DNA of 56,091 nt from a virus, in IMG/VR virus record IMGVR_UViG_3300010430_000049, positions 1 to 56,091 of that record; one strand, given 5' to 3'. Position 1 is the stretch's first letter. Each line of letters starts with the position of its first letter. The notes beneath the pieces were generated by a model. It did not search any database, had not been told where the DNA came from, and was given only the letters and a program-made list of their open reading frames with translations. Both the position numbers and the translations under genes were made by a program. Positions 25,540-34,312 of this stretch are shown here, in pieces.

Positions 25540-27429
25540 TTACTCTCCTTGCTGCGGCGGGACCACGAGTCCAGCGGTTACGTCTGGGCCCTGATAAGCC
25601 GTGATTACGTATACGTATTCGTTAGTGTCGGGGTCTTGGACAGCCTGCAGGATGCGTATGTCCCCTGCCTCCGTCTGAATAAAGTACTGCGGGTTTGCGT
25701 TCGCATCTTGGCTGGTATTGACGAGCGTCCACCTCGTGGGGACGGGTAGACCCTGCGCCCTTGCTTGGGCGGCAGCGCGTTCTGCGGCTGCCTGTTGAGC
25801 CGCGAGTTCACCGGCCGTTTCGCCGAACGCTTCGGCTTGTGCTTCTTCGCGGATCTGGGCGATGCCGGCCATGCGGTCTTGGTATGCCGCATCGAAGTAA
25901 GCCCGCGCCGCGCTTTCGAGCTCGGCGGCATCCATGTTGACCAGCCGCGTGTCGGGGTGCGGCCGCCCATCGATCGTCAGAGAGAATTTACCGTCCTGCT
26001 GCGGAACGACAGCGATATTCCCACCCATATAGTAGGAGAACAGGGCACCCAGCCGCTGCCCGTTATTGTAAACCATGGCGTCGTTTACCGCCTGCTGACC
26101 TTCCATGAAGATCAGCGTTTCATCCAGCTTGGCGATTCTGTCCCGGAACAGGTTAGCTTGGTCCCAGAAACCCCTCTCGGCAAACTTGGTGTACGCATCG
26201 ACCAGTTGCTCGCGCATCGCGTAGGATTCCTGAAGCCTCTGTGACAGGCGCGGCGGGTTAGACACCATGTCGAATGTAAAGCGGGTCGGGCTGCTCGGGC
26301 TGCGCGTCGTATAGGTCACGTCGGTCGCAGGGTCATTCACCGTGGGGTCATCCACCGTGGGCTCATCCTCCGGCGCTTCGTCGGTTATGACCGACGTGCG
26401 TTCGGCGTCTTCCTCGGCCTGTTTCATGATCGCCGCGAACTCGGCGGGATCCATGTCGAACTGCTCCGGCGTCATCCCGGCCGTGGCACTCAGCCCGCCC
26501 CGCAGGTTCGTACGCGCGATGTTGTAGGCTTGGTCGGAGAACTGTTCTAGATCGACGGCCAGATCAATAAGCCCCGTCGCCGCTGCGCCCACACCCAGAA
26601 TATCCGCAACCACACCTGCCAGCGCCGAACCAGCCGCTGTGCCCACACCCAGAGGGCGGTCAACAACGACGCCTGCGGCAGTGCGCAGTTCTTGTCCAAG
26701 AGCGGCCGCCTCAGCTGCGCGCTCCGTGCGGAGGTCTATTGCCTCCTGCCGCCTCTCTTGTTCCGGCGTAAGTGCGGCCTGTCCAGCACGTACGAGATCT
26801 ACGCGCTGCCGCGAATACTCTGGGAAAGTAATCTCCCCCGCAACGAACGCATTATACAGTTCATCCAGACTGCCATACGACGTAGCCGGCGTAGCCAGCG
26901 TGTCCGCACCCGAACCACCGGCGAGGGTCGTGTCCCCAGCCCCGGGGATCGTAAGGCCAGCAGCTGGCATTTGCCCGGGCACCGTAGGGCGGCCGCTATA
27001 TGGTGTAGTCGGAGCAGGCGTAACAGTCGTGCCGAACGACAGATCCGCACCCGGACCGGTAAATGTTGGGGTCGTTGCTGGTTGTGTCGCTACCCCCGGA
27101 GTCCCTGTCGTGGGTGCGGTAGGAAGAGCGATTGCGGATGTGCGCTCCAGCCCAAGGCCCGCCGTTTCGGCGAGGAGCCGGTTGAGTTCGTCCTGCCTGC
27201 GCTTGGATTCCGCAGCCGCTGCAGCAGCCCGAGCACGGTCTGCCTTGGCCATCTCGAACTGCTCTTGTGCCCGCGCCTCTGCAGAGGCGCGCAAATCCAT
27301 GGCCTGCTCGCGTTCGCGCCGTTGCTGTGCGGTGGTGAGCCCCGCACGAAAAGCCTGCCCTGTCCCACGCGTCGGTGCAGAGATACCACCGAGCACGTAC
27401 GTCCCGGGTGAAACGAAACTCAGGGCCAT
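25540..27429 (-). CDS. Internal virion protein, 629 aa
   Basis: Not recognised by domain. An open frame extends to 27567, but ATG 27429 (MALSFVSPGTYVLGG) avoids overlap with the preceding gene. The product has a charged helical segment with many Ala, Arg and Glu (about 30-90), a Pro/Thr-rich stretch (about 100-180), a hydrophobic Gly/Ala helix near 270-300 and a beta-rich C-terminus. Its place between two other internal proteins and the giant protein suggests part of the ejection apparatus. Confidence 0.7.
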   Translation of the reverse strand: MALSFVSPGTYVLGGISAPTRGTGQAFRAGLTTAQQRREREQAMDLRASAEARAQEQFEMAKADRARAAAAAAESKRRQDELNRLLAETAGLGLERTSAIALPTAPTTGTPGVATQPATTPTFTGPGADLSFGTTVTPAPTTPYSGRPTVPGQMPAAGLTIPGAGDTTLAGGSGADTLATPATSYGSLDELYNAFVAGEITFPEYSRQRVDLVRAGQAALTPEQERRQEAIDLRTERAAEAAALGQELRTAAGVVVDRPLGVGTAAGSALAGVVADILGVGAAATGLIDLAVDLEQFSDQAYNIARTNLRGGLSATAGMTPEQFDMDPAEFAAIMKQAEEDAERTSVITDEAPEDEPTVDDPTVNDPATDVTYTTRSPSSPTRFTFDMVSNPPRLSQRLQESYAMREQLVDAYTKFAERGFWDQANLFRDRIAKLDETLIFMEGQQAVNDAMVYNNGQRLGALFSYYMGGNIAVVPQQDGKFSLTIDGRPHPDTRLVNMDAAELESAARAYFDAAYQDRMAGIAQIREEAQAEAFGETAGELAAQQAAAERAAAQARAQGLPVPTRWTLVNTSQDANANPQYFIQTEAGDIRILQAVQDPDTNEYVYVITAYQGPDVTAGLVVPPQQGE

Positions 27430-27442
27430 GTGGTGACTCCTA

Positions 27443-28357
27443 TCAAGAGATGCTGCCGAAGATGTCGCCGGCCGTCTCTGCGAGATCATCGTAGAACGAG
27501 TACTGCCGTTCTTGCAGGGCTTCGTACGTCGGCATGGCGAGCCCCGCATATCCTGTGGGCGCGGCACTGGGTAGTGCGGCCAGACCTGCCTGCATCAGTT
27601 GCGTCTGAGTCTGACGACCACGTGCTTCTTCGGCGGCGGCGGCCGTCGCGCCAGCCTGTGCGCTGCGGATCCCGGACCGACGCTGGGCAAACGCGGCCTC
27701 CTCACCACCCATACCCCGAGTCTGCTCCGCCAGCTGGCGCTCGGCGGCGATCTTGGTCTGGGCGTATGCCTGCTCGGGACGGGGGGCCTGTTGCTCGGCC
27801 ATCTGCATAAGCTGTTCGGCCTCTGCGACCTTCGTCTCGAACAGTTCTTGGTTCGTGGCCGCCGTCTGCTCCAGCTCCGCAAGAAGTGCCTGCTCCTCCG
27901 CAGTCAGAGATTGGGGCGGTCTGCCAAACACCGTTAGCGCGAGCTGTGTTAGCGCTGCCGGGTCTGTTAGCGCGGCAACGGCTGTATCGAGAAGTCCGGA
28001 AGTAGCCGCCTGCCCTGCGACCTGCCCTGCGGCCTGCCCTGCGGCCTGCCCTGCAGTTTGTCCTGCAGTCTGCCCCGCAGTCTGCAATCCGGCTGCCGCA
28101 GTCTCAGTGGCTGCGCCTGTGGCAGCACCTAGTGCGGGCGCGGCGGCGCTAACCAACCCGGCGGTTCCGCCGATGAGGGCACCTTGGCCGAACTCTCCTC
28201 CGGCAAGCACGGAACCAAGCCCGCCGCCGAGCGCGCTCACGGCGGTGGTAATCGCGGCAGTAGCGAAGGCGCTGGTCGCGCCAAGGGCGGCAGTGATCGC
28301 GGGGGCAGCGAATGAGCTGGCCAACAGCGCGCCACCGATAGCAGCAATCTGGGGCAT
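27443..28357 (-). CDS. Internal virion protein with AGQ repeats, 304 aa
   Basis: The N-terminal third is highly hydrophobic and Ala/Gly-rich (LLASSFAAPAITAALGA and following), then six tandem xAGQ tetrads at residues 93-116, then a long charged helix and a C-terminus ending in YDDLAETAGDIFG. Proteins of this make-up are found in the internal core of short-tailed phages and cross or line membranes during DNA entry. The role is inferred from composition and position. Confidence 0.68.
   Translation of the reverse strand: MPQIAAIGGALLASSFAAPAITAALGATSAFATAAITTAVSALGGGLGSVLAGGEFGQGALIGGTAGLVSAAAPALGAATGAATETAAAGLQTAGQTAGQTAGQAAGQAAGQVAGQAATSGLLDTAVAALTDPAALTQLALTVFGRPPQSLTAEEQALLAELEQTAATNQELFETKVAEAEQLMQMAEQQAPRPEQAYAQTKIAAERQLAEQTRGMGGEEAAFAQRRSGIRSAQAGATAAAAEEARGRQTQTQLMQAGLAALPSAAPTGYAGLAMPTYEALQERQYSFYDDLAETAGDIFGSIS
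28010..28081 (-). repeat. Six 12-bp repeats coding (T/A/V)AGQ
   Basis: Six tandem 12-bp units encoding TAGQ three times, AAGQ twice and VAGQ once, inside the 304-aa internal protein. Third positions vary between units, so the repeat is kept at protein level. Copy number may differ between related phages. Confidence 0.8.
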
Positions 28358-28366
28358 GTCGACCTC

Positions 28367-28822
28367 CTACAAGTCCAACCCAAGTTTCACGGCCGATTGC
28401 GGTTTTCCAAACGGCGCCATGAACTTCTTCATATAGATCGCAGCATTACGATCATTCGTCTCAGTGTACAATGATACCACACCATTGGCCCGAAGCCAGT
28501 CAAAGATATGCGGCAGGTAGTGGTGCAAGAAGATGCGCATGTTCCGGCCACCCATACCAAGGATGTTGGCTATATTCCGGCGTGGCACAGGGATTATCTG
28601 TATCGCCATAGCCAGCCGTAGCTCCCCATCTGCAAAGAAACCGAACACGCAGCACTGGTTGTCCAGTGCCATATGGAGGATGTCGTCCGCTTCACACACC
28701 CCGGCCGTAATCTCGCAGCTGTCGTACGACGCCTGAAAGATAGGGCGCAGCTCAGACCACAGAGCCTCCACGCGCTCCGGTGACAGCATCTCGCAGGTAA
28801 GTTCAGCCTTTGTCGTCGCCAT
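28367..28822 (-). CDS. GNAT-fold-like internal virion protein, 151 aa
   Basis: ATG 28822 (MATTKAEL) is preferred over 28873, which would extend far into the preceding gene. The middle has a GNAT-like layout: CVFGFFADGELRLAMAIQIIPVP, then NIANILGMGGRN and VSLYTETNDRNAAIYMKKF, which resembles an acetyltransferase end (NxxAxxxYxKxF). T7-like phages have a small core protein with such a fold that may have lost enzyme activity. Position among internal proteins supports a virion role. Confidence 0.65.
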   Translation of the reverse strand: MATTKAELTCEMLSPERVEALWSELRPIFQASYDSCEITAGVCEADDILHMALDNQCCVFGFFADGELRLAMAIQIIPVPRRNIANILGMGGRNMRIFLHHYLPHIFDWLRANGVVSLYTETNDRNAAIYMKKFMAPFGKPQSAVKLGLDL

Positions 28823-29585
28823 TGTCGCTATACTGGGCCAGTAGTTTGTCGAAGAACTCCGTCCCCTTGGCACGCACGACGTGCTTGGGGATCACGTACT
28901 CGCCTTCGTGGGCGTTGATCGGGATCGAGCCGTCCGGGTTGGCGCTTTTCTCAGGCAGCGGTCCACCCTTGGCCATTTGGGGGCGTACACCCGGAGCCTG
29001 CGCGGGCATACCGCCCTGCCCTCTGAGCACAGCCTCGCCGCCGAGGATGATAAGGAACAAGAACGACGGGTCGTAGCTCGGGCTGAGGCTGTCCGGTGTA
29101 GCCATACCACGTTCGATCGCGAGGGCGCGTAGCTGAGGGTACATGTCCGGGTTCCGCAGCGCGGCGCGTGCCATCTGCACACCCATGCGCAGATCTTCCA
29201 GCGTGAACTGCCCCTGCTGGATCGCCTGCATAAGCTGCTGACGGACCTGCTCGACGGCCTGCGGGTTCTCGCGCAGGATCCGTTCGGCCTCGGCCTCCAG
29301 ATTCTCAGGGCGCAGCACCTGTTGCGGGTCGGCCGGTTGCATCTGCCCGGGCATCGCCATGCCTGCGGGGCGCTGCGGCTGGCCGCCGGGGCCCACCATT
29401 CCCCCCATCTGGTAGGCTGGCATCGGCGCTGCCGCCTGTGGGGTGGGGGCCATCATGGCACTGGCAAGCCCAGTCCCCCGGGACTGGGGCGCCGCAGGGG
29501 CGGCCCGCGTGTTATCCATCAAGGCTTGGAGCACGCTGGGCATCGCCGGTGCAGCCGTGCGATTTTGGGGGCGTTTCTGTGCCAT
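28803..29585 (-). CDS. Virion-associated protein, Met/Pro/Gln-rich, 260 aa
   Basis: The N-terminal half is rich in Ala, Pro, Met, Gln and Gly (low complexity), followed by a helical stretch (ENLEAEAERILRENPQAVEQ) and the C-terminal motif INAHEGEYVIP, which I recall from phage virion-associated proteins. No catalytic site is visible. The gene overlaps the next by 20 nt. Confidence 0.65.
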   Translation of the reverse strand: MAQKRPQNRTAAPAMPSVLQALMDNTRAAPAAPQSRGTGLASAMMAPTPQAAAPMPAYQMGGMVGPGGQPQRPAGMAMPGQMQPADPQQVLRPENLEAEAERILRENPQAVEQVRQQLMQAIQQGQFTLEDLRMGVQMARAALRNPDMYPQLRALAIERGMATPDSLSPSYDPSFLFLIILGGEAVLRGQGGMPAQAPGVRPQMAKGGPLPEKSANPDGSIPINAHEGEYVIPKHVVRAKGTEFFDKLLAQYSDNGDDKG

Positions 29586-29588
29586 GGT

Positions 29589-29945
29589 CTATCCCTTCAG
29601 TTCCGTTATGAGCACCTCGATAGTTGCCCGTAAGTTTGCCACATCGTTGGCCAGCCGCTGCACATCATTGACGAGTGCGGTGTAATCTTCAAGGACCGGG
29701 ACATTGGTGCCGCTAAGCGAGACACCTGAACCACGGGCAGATACCCGCGTCATTGTCTGGGTCGGAGGAGTCGCCACGCGGATGGAGGACCGGGTCAGCG
29801 CCGCGCTGGCAAGGTCTGGTTCACCACGCGACGCGGTCAGAAGCTCCACGTTCTCCTTGAGTGCGGTGAGCGTGCGGACGAGCCACTCCTCGGCGCCGGC
29901 CTGCGGGGCGCTGGGTATCGCAGTGAATCGAGTGCGTGAGACCAT
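29589..29945 (-). CDS. Small tail-associated protein, 118 aa
   Basis: Not recognised. A mixed N-terminal half and a C-terminal coiled-coil-like helix (LVNDVQRLANDVANLRATIEVL, residues about 91-112). The start overlaps the stop of the nozzle gene (ATGA). It may be a tail or core connector by position. Confidence 0.6.
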   Translation of the reverse strand: MVSRTRFTAIPSAPQAGAEEWLVRTLTALKENVELLTASRGEPDLASAALTRSSIRVATPPTQTMTRVSARGSGVSLSGTNVPVLEDYTALVNDVQRLANDVANLRATIEVLITELKG

Positions 29946-32575
29946 CAGATTTCCCTCAGACCGGTTGGGGTTTCTGCGAGGCGTATCGACCGTAGCCGTG
30001 TGGACCCAGACACACCCACCTCAAACTTGTCCGCGCGATACCCGGCAGGCAGGCGGAACGGCTGCGCATCCGACACTTCGTGCGTAAGTATGAGCTCACC
30101 GTCGACCCAGAACTTGAAGGTTATGGTGGCGTCTACGTCCCACGTGGTCTCCGTAGCCTCCCATGTGGTCTCGATAGTTTCCCACACCGGTGAGGGTTCG
30201 CCATAATCTGCGTCGACTTGCGCAGCACCGACGTTGAGCGGGTTGTCGGGTACTATGACCTTCGACTTCCACTCATAGGTCGACGCCGGCTGCGCAAGAT
30301 CATCCCAGCGATAGACTACGCCCGAAGTCCCGGCGGCGTAGTACAGGTTGTTGGTCGTGGGGTCGAACCATGTGGCCGTCGGTTGGATGGGTACGGTCAG
30401 GTCGACAAAGAAACCGCCTACCTTTGCATCTTGCTCGAAGCTGAGGCCGCCGGTCGAGTGCCACGCGAGGTAGGTATCCTTGTAGGCAGTCCCGATGATC
30501 GTGCTCGGGTCGAGGTCGGCGTTCCAAGTGTCGCTGTTGTACAGGACACGCGTTGCGAGCTGCGCGCCAGTGGCCGTGGAGTAAAGCGCAAGCCCGTCAT
30601 GGGTCGCGTACATGATACCGAGTCCGGTCACCGCAATGCTACGCTTGCTCAGGCAGGGGTAGCGCGCGTCCATACGCTGCATACCAATCACGGCGGGGTC
30701 GCTGCCTTGTGCGAGGTATGGGTAGTCTGTGGTGAGGATGAACAGGTATCCGGACAGAGTAGCCAGCCCCACGATCGTATGGGGGACGGACCGTTTATAC
30801 TGACGAGGCCACGCATGGTACTGCCCGGGCTCCGAGAAATATACCTCGTTGCCGGCGAAGCCGACGAGTATGTTGTTGTTATATACCGTGAGCCCTTTCA
30901 GGTCGTCCGGCGGCGGTTCGTAGTCGTCCGTAGTCAGGGCGTTCAGCAGGCTCTCGACCGCGAAGTCATCGATAAAGTCGTATGAGGTTTCGCCCCAGTA
31001 GCGGGGATCTGACGTCCCCGGATTTTCCGACACATCATGGTAGAGGTATCCGCCGACGCGCCCCACACCGTCTCCGCCGGTGAATGTGAATGTGAACTCG
31101 TCGATGACTTCGTCGACCTCCGCACCGGCTACGCCGCCAGCGATCTTGAAGTAGCTGCCGACAGCGAGGTTGTGCGGCTCGGCGGTTGTGACCGTGCTCC
31201 CGCTGTAGCCGGTGACGAGGACCGGGAACCAGAGCGTGGCCAACCGGAGATACTCCGTGTCAGAGACAGACGACAGAGTCCTGTATAGGCGAATACCCCG
31301 AATGAAGTTCTTACCCGAGGGGCGCGTGGTAGGCAGATTGCTTATGGTGACCTGCTGCCCCTCTTTTATGAACAGTGCTTCGGAGGGTTCTGAGCCCACC
31401 GACTCCTCCTCCCACGGGGTGAACCATGTGTAGAGGTAGGTCCGCGCCTGTGTGTCCCCGGCGAGATCCAGTCTCCCGGAAGTGCTTAGCGTCTCGCTGA
31501 CCTGAAACCCCGGGCTCGGGTAGGTGATCGTGGAGTCGTCGATGACTGTGACCTCCACGGAGTTTGCGTTCAGGTTCGTGATGTCCCACGTCACGTCCCC
31601 CGATGTGGTCAGCGCACTCGCCGCCTCTACACGGAACGTATCTGGGTCTACAACCGACGTCACCGTGAAGATGTTCGACACGGCGTCACCGCTGGTGAAC
31701 CGCAGAAGGACGCTGCTGCCGGCCGACAGGCCATGACCGGTGATCGTCACGGTGACCGTGGTATCGGCTTGGCTGTACGTGCCCTCTATCGTTGTGAACC
31801 CGTTTACGGTGACAAAGGCGCCGCTCTTCAGGCCATGCGGGGCGAACTTCAGGGCTACAAGACCGCCGGATGTGTACGCGGAATACCCGCTCGTACCGTC
31901 GATCGTATTGAGCGTGAAGTTGTTGGCGTCCAGAACCGTGATGCCGTAGGTGTAACCGTTGAGTTCGACCGTCCCCCCAACGGCAGTGATGTAGACCAGA
32001 TCCCCGGTCGAAAAGCCGTGGTCTACACAAGTGATCTGCATGGGGTTGGTGAGAAGTACGCCCGTTATCTCCTTGAGTTCACCGCCAGTTTTCAGTGTGA
32101 CGATGCCGGATGCATCCCGCGCGTAGGAGGCAGACACACGGGTGGCGAACTCTTGCGCCACAGCCTCGGGGGTCGCAGTGGGTAGCGGTAGCCCGAGCTC
32201 GTAGTAGTCTGTCGGATACGGTGCTGCACCTGATGTAGCGAGAGAATACGTCGAGACACGTGGCTCTCCGTCACCGGTGTAATAGAACCGCTGTTCGGCT
32301 ACGTCGGACTCACCGGCTGGGGTAGCGACGTCCACGTCTGTCGTCCACGCGAGCCATACGGGGTCGTTGGTGACAGGGTTCCGGAGAGCGTACAGGGTCT
32401 TTGGCTCCGCTCCCAGCGGGGCGTGAGCGCCGGCCACCCCGACGGTGGGGTAAGGGATCAAGTCGCCAGAATACAGCTTTACGTTCGTCGCGATCTGCGC
32501 CGACGTATTAGGGAGAAGCTCCGGCGCGATGCGCGGAGCTTTCCCAAGGAACTTCTGGAGCTTGACGCCTGCCAT
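29945..32575 (-). CDS. Tail nozzle-like protein with FCCH-type repeats, 876 aa
   Basis: Opens MAGVKLQKFLGKAPRIAPELLP, typical of nozzle (tail tubular B-like) proteins of short-tailed phages. Residues about 180-240 match the E1-FCCH-type module often found in these proteins (HGFSTGDLVYITAVGG followed by LDANNFTLN), with two more degenerate copies further on (HGLSAGSSVLL, HNLAVGSYFKIAGG). The C-terminal half is beta-rich with repeated Trp/Tyr/Gly blades, consistent with a beta-propeller. It would form the distal tail tube. Confidence 0.75.
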   Translation of the reverse strand: MAGVKLQKFLGKAPRIAPELLPNTSAQIATNVKLYSGDLIPYPTVGVAGAHAPLGAEPKTLYALRNPVTNDPVWLAWTTDVDVATPAGESDVAEQRFYYTGDGEPRVSTYSLATSGAAPYPTDYYELGLPLPTATPEAVAQEFATRVSASYARDASGIVTLKTGGELKEITGVLLTNPMQITCVDHGFSTGDLVYITAVGGTVELNGYTYGITVLDANNFTLNTIDGTSGYSAYTSGGLVALKFAPHGLKSGAFVTVNGFTTIEGTYSQADTTVTVTITGHGLSAGSSVLLRFTSGDAVSNIFTVTSVVDPDTFRVEAASALTTSGDVTWDITNLNANSVEVTVIDDSTITYPSPGFQVSETLSTSGRLDLAGDTQARTYLYTWFTPWEEESVGSEPSEALFIKEGQQVTISNLPTTRPSGKNFIRGIRLYRTLSSVSDTEYLRLATLWFPVLVTGYSGSTVTTAEPHNLAVGSYFKIAGGVAGAEVDEVIDEFTFTFTGGDGVGRVGGYLYHDVSENPGTSDPRYWGETSYDFIDDFAVESLLNALTTDDYEPPPDDLKGLTVYNNNILVGFAGNEVYFSEPGQYHAWPRQYKRSVPHTIVGLATLSGYLFILTTDYPYLAQGSDPAVIGMQRMDARYPCLSKRSIAVTGLGIMYATHDGLALYSTATGAQLATRVLYNSDTWNADLDPSTIIGTAYKDTYLAWHSTGGLSFEQDAKVGGFFVDLTVPIQPTATWFDPTTNNLYYAAGTSGVVYRWDDLAQPASTYEWKSKVIVPDNPLNVGAAQVDADYGEPSPVWETIETTWEATETTWDVDATITFKFWVDGELILTHEVSDAQPFRLPAGYRADKFEVGVSGSTRLRSIRLAETPTGLREI

Positions 32576-32578
32576 CTC

Positions 32579-32716
32579 TTACTTCTTGCGCTTCGCAGCT
32601 TCTTTCTTTGCGCACTTGCCTGCGGCGCGGCACTTTGCCGGGCTGGGGCACGAGGCGCAAGGTTTGAACACCATGCCGCCCTTCTTGTAGCTCATCGGCT
32701 TCTTCTTGTTCATCAT
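32579..32716 (-). CDS. Tiny Cys/Lys-rich protein, 45 aa
   Basis: Two adjacent ATGs (32716 and 32713) follow AAGGA. The product is Lys-rich and has four cysteines (CASC, CRAAGKC), perhaps one zinc site, and ends in a run of basic residues. It lies exactly between the nozzle gene and the lysis genes. Similar tiny basic Cys-rich proteins occur beside tail genes of aquatic phages; function unknown. Confidence 0.6.
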   Translation of the reverse strand: MMNKKKPMSYKKGGMVFKPCASCPSPAKCRAAGKCAKKEAAKRKK

Positions 32717-32734
32717 CTGTAGAGTCCTTTCACC

Positions 32735-32935
32735 CTAGTTTATACCACACCCAGCGTCGATCTGCTGGATCAAAAGTGCGCCCGTAACCACTGAACGATC
32801 GCCGCCATCCTCCGCAAGTGCCGCCGCGTGCGCCGTTCGGCTGGCGCTCGTGGCATCACATATCGCTGCCTGATTTACCACGCTCGTGCAGGAAGCGACG
32901 GGCCAGAGCAGGGTCATCGCCAAGGTGTACTTCAT
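32735..32935 (-). CDS. Probable outer-membrane spanin lipoprotein (o-spanin)
   Basis: 66 residues: a short signal segment MKYTLAMTLLWPVASC in which VASC fits a lipobox with Cys16 as lipidated residue, then a short periplasmic tail with LAEDGGDRSVVTG. The gene overlaps the 3' end of the preceding membrane-helix gene in another frame, the usual layout of Rz/Rz1 pairs. GGGAG precedes the ATG. It would fuse the inner and outer membrane at the last lysis step. Confidence 0.65.
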   Translation of the reverse strand: MKYTLAMTLLWPVASCTSVVNQAAICDATSASRTAHAAALAEDGGDRSVVTGALLIQQIDAGCGIN

Positions 32936-33083
32936 CGATCCGCTCCCTTGTCTCGCGGTATGCCTCGTCCTCGCGCCGCTCCGCCTTCTGGCGGCCGTCC
33001 CGACGCCCGGCGGCGTAGACCCCCAGCGCGGCGAGAAGCAGCGCGGCGAGAGCAGCCAGCCAGTCCTTGAGGCGGGGGATCAC
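32856..33083 (-). CDS. Probable inner-membrane spanin (i-spanin), GTG start
   Basis: 75 residues: one N-terminal membrane helix (WLAALAALLLAALGVYAAG) followed by a charged helix (RRDGRQKAERREDEAYRETRERIDEV) able to form a periplasmic coiled coil. GTG 33083 overlaps the preceding stop (GTGA) and gives the membrane helix at the proper place; the longer ATG frame would add 60 arginine-rich residues out of keeping with the family. Short for an i-spanin, so the call is moderate. Confidence 0.65.
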   Translation of the reverse strand: MIPRLKDWLAALAALLLAALGVYAAGRRDGRQKAERREDEAYRETRERIDEVHLGDDPALARRFLHERGKSGSDM

Positions 33084-33286
33084 CCTTCCACTCCGCTCTC
33101 GCAGAAGGCGGCGAAGTCCGTCACCGTCCAACCGCGCTGCGCCATGTGGATTCTGACCTGCATCTCGAGCGCAGGAAGTCCGGCGCGGCACTCCTCGACC
33201 TCGACCATGACGGCCTGCGGCGGCAGCTCTTGGCAGATTTCCTGCCCCATGTAGACCGCGCACATGGCGATAAAGATAAGAGACAT
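33080..33286 (-). CDS. Small protein with hydrophobic N-terminus, lysis region
   Basis: 68 residues beginning MSLIFIAMCAVYMGQEICQ, a possible signal or membrane segment, then a soluble part with three further cysteines (EECRAG, FAAFCESG). It is coupled to both neighbours by overlapping start/stop codons. It may be an exported lysis accessory; not recognised. Confidence 0.55.
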   Translation of the reverse strand: MSLIFIAMCAVYMGQEICQELPPQAVMVEVEECRAGLPALEMQVRIHMAQRGWTVTDFAAFCESGVEG

Positions 33287-33987
33287 CAGCGCACCCCTCT
33301 GGCCCAGTGCCGCAGCCGCTCGCGGAAGATGAGCAGCAGGAACAGCCCCGCCACGCAGGCCGCGACGATCACTACAAGCTGCGCCGTGCCGTCCAGCTCG
33401 GATACAGCAGCGACCACCCCCGTTCCGCCGCTCACAGCGACGGCTGCCGCGCCGCCGATGGTCTTGCTGGACGCAGGATTTTCCCTCAGCGCGTCGGGCT
33501 TGGTGCTGGTCTCAGCGACCGACACTCCATCCGGGTCCCCGAGGAAGAGCGCGACCTCCGCCTCGCGACGACGCACGAGGCCCCGCAGAACCTTACCTCC
33601 GGCCTTGTTCCACCACAGCATGGCCTCCGCCGTGCCCTCGTCGTCGCGCGCGTTGAACCGCTTCAGCGCGGTGGATTTCTTGAACGCACCGACGCCGATG
33701 TTGTAGGCCAGCGAAAGCAGAGCGCCGAACTGGTGCGGCTCGGGGTAGCGGGAGAACGCAGGCCAGATCTGATCAGCGAAGCGCGCCAGTGTCCGCTCCA
33801 GATATTCGTCTGCCTCGCGCTGTGTGATCTCCATCCCCATCACCACGACGACGCCGGGGAGCGCCCCAGTCGTCAGGCCGTAGCCGATGGTGGCGACGCC
33901 GACCGGGTCGAGATACGCCTTGAGGCGACAGCCTTCGAATTCCTTCACCAGATCGATGGCGGCTTGGGGGATGTCCGGGCGCTTCAT
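33286..33987 (-). CDS. Endolysin, GH24 lysozyme with C-terminal membrane anchor
   Basis: T4-type lysozyme that cleaves peptidoglycan glycan strands. The catalytic triad Glu18, Asp27, Thr33 has exactly the spacing of T4 lysozyme (Glu11, Asp20, Thr26), within KEFEGCRLKAYLD and ATIGYG. The enzyme domain ends near residue 155. A C-terminal extension holds two hydrophobic segments (TIGGAAAVAVSGGTGVVAAV and VVIVAACVAGLFLLLIF), so the enzyme is probably membrane-bound. Start and stop overlap neighbours in the lysis cassette. Confidence 0.9.
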   Translation of the reverse strand: MKRPDIPQAAIDLVKEFEGCRLKAYLDPVGVATIGYGLTTGALPGVVVVMGMEITQREADEYLERTLARFADQIWPAFSRYPEPHQFGALLSLAYNIGVGAFKKSTALKRFNARDDEGTAEAMLWWNKAGGKVLRGLVRRREAEVALFLGDPDGVSVAETSTKPDALRENPASSKTIGGAAAVAVSGGTGVVAAVSELDGTAQLVVIVAACVAGLFLLLIFRERLRHWARGVR

Positions 33988-34292
33988 CTCGTCTCCCTCA
34001 GAAAACGCATGATCTCATTGACCGTCGTCTCCACCCGCTCGATGCTGGCCTGCTGCGCGGCGATGCGCTCTTCCAGCCGGGTGATGGCCTGATTGTCGAG
34101 GATGCGCCCGTTCTCGATTGCGGCAATGCGCTTTGCGTGAGTATCCTGCACGGTCGCCAGCGACTTTACGCTGGCGTTCAGGTTTCCGGCCCACCACAGG
34201 CCCCCGACGCCGTAGCCGAGGAGCACCGTCAGGATGCTGACAAGAAGACCGTATTCCTTAGCCCAGTGGCGCTTCTGTTCGTCGCTCGGCAT
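33984..34292 (-). CDS. Membrane protein with coiled coil, possible holin or lysis accessory
   Basis: 102 residues: a membrane helix (LLVSILTVLLGYGVGGLWWAG, about 16-36) and then a long coiled-coil-like helix to the end. It directly precedes the lysozyme with overlapping codons. One membrane span plus coiled coil is atypical for a classical holin, so an accessory or pinholin-like role is equally possible. Confidence 0.6.
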   Translation of the reverse strand: MPSDEQKRHWAKEYGLLVSILTVLLGYGVGGLWWAGNLNASVKSLATVQDTHAKRIAAIENGRILDNQAITRLEERIAAQQASIERVETTVNEIMRFLRETR

Positions 34293-34312
34293 GTCGTCCT
34301 CTACATCTAACC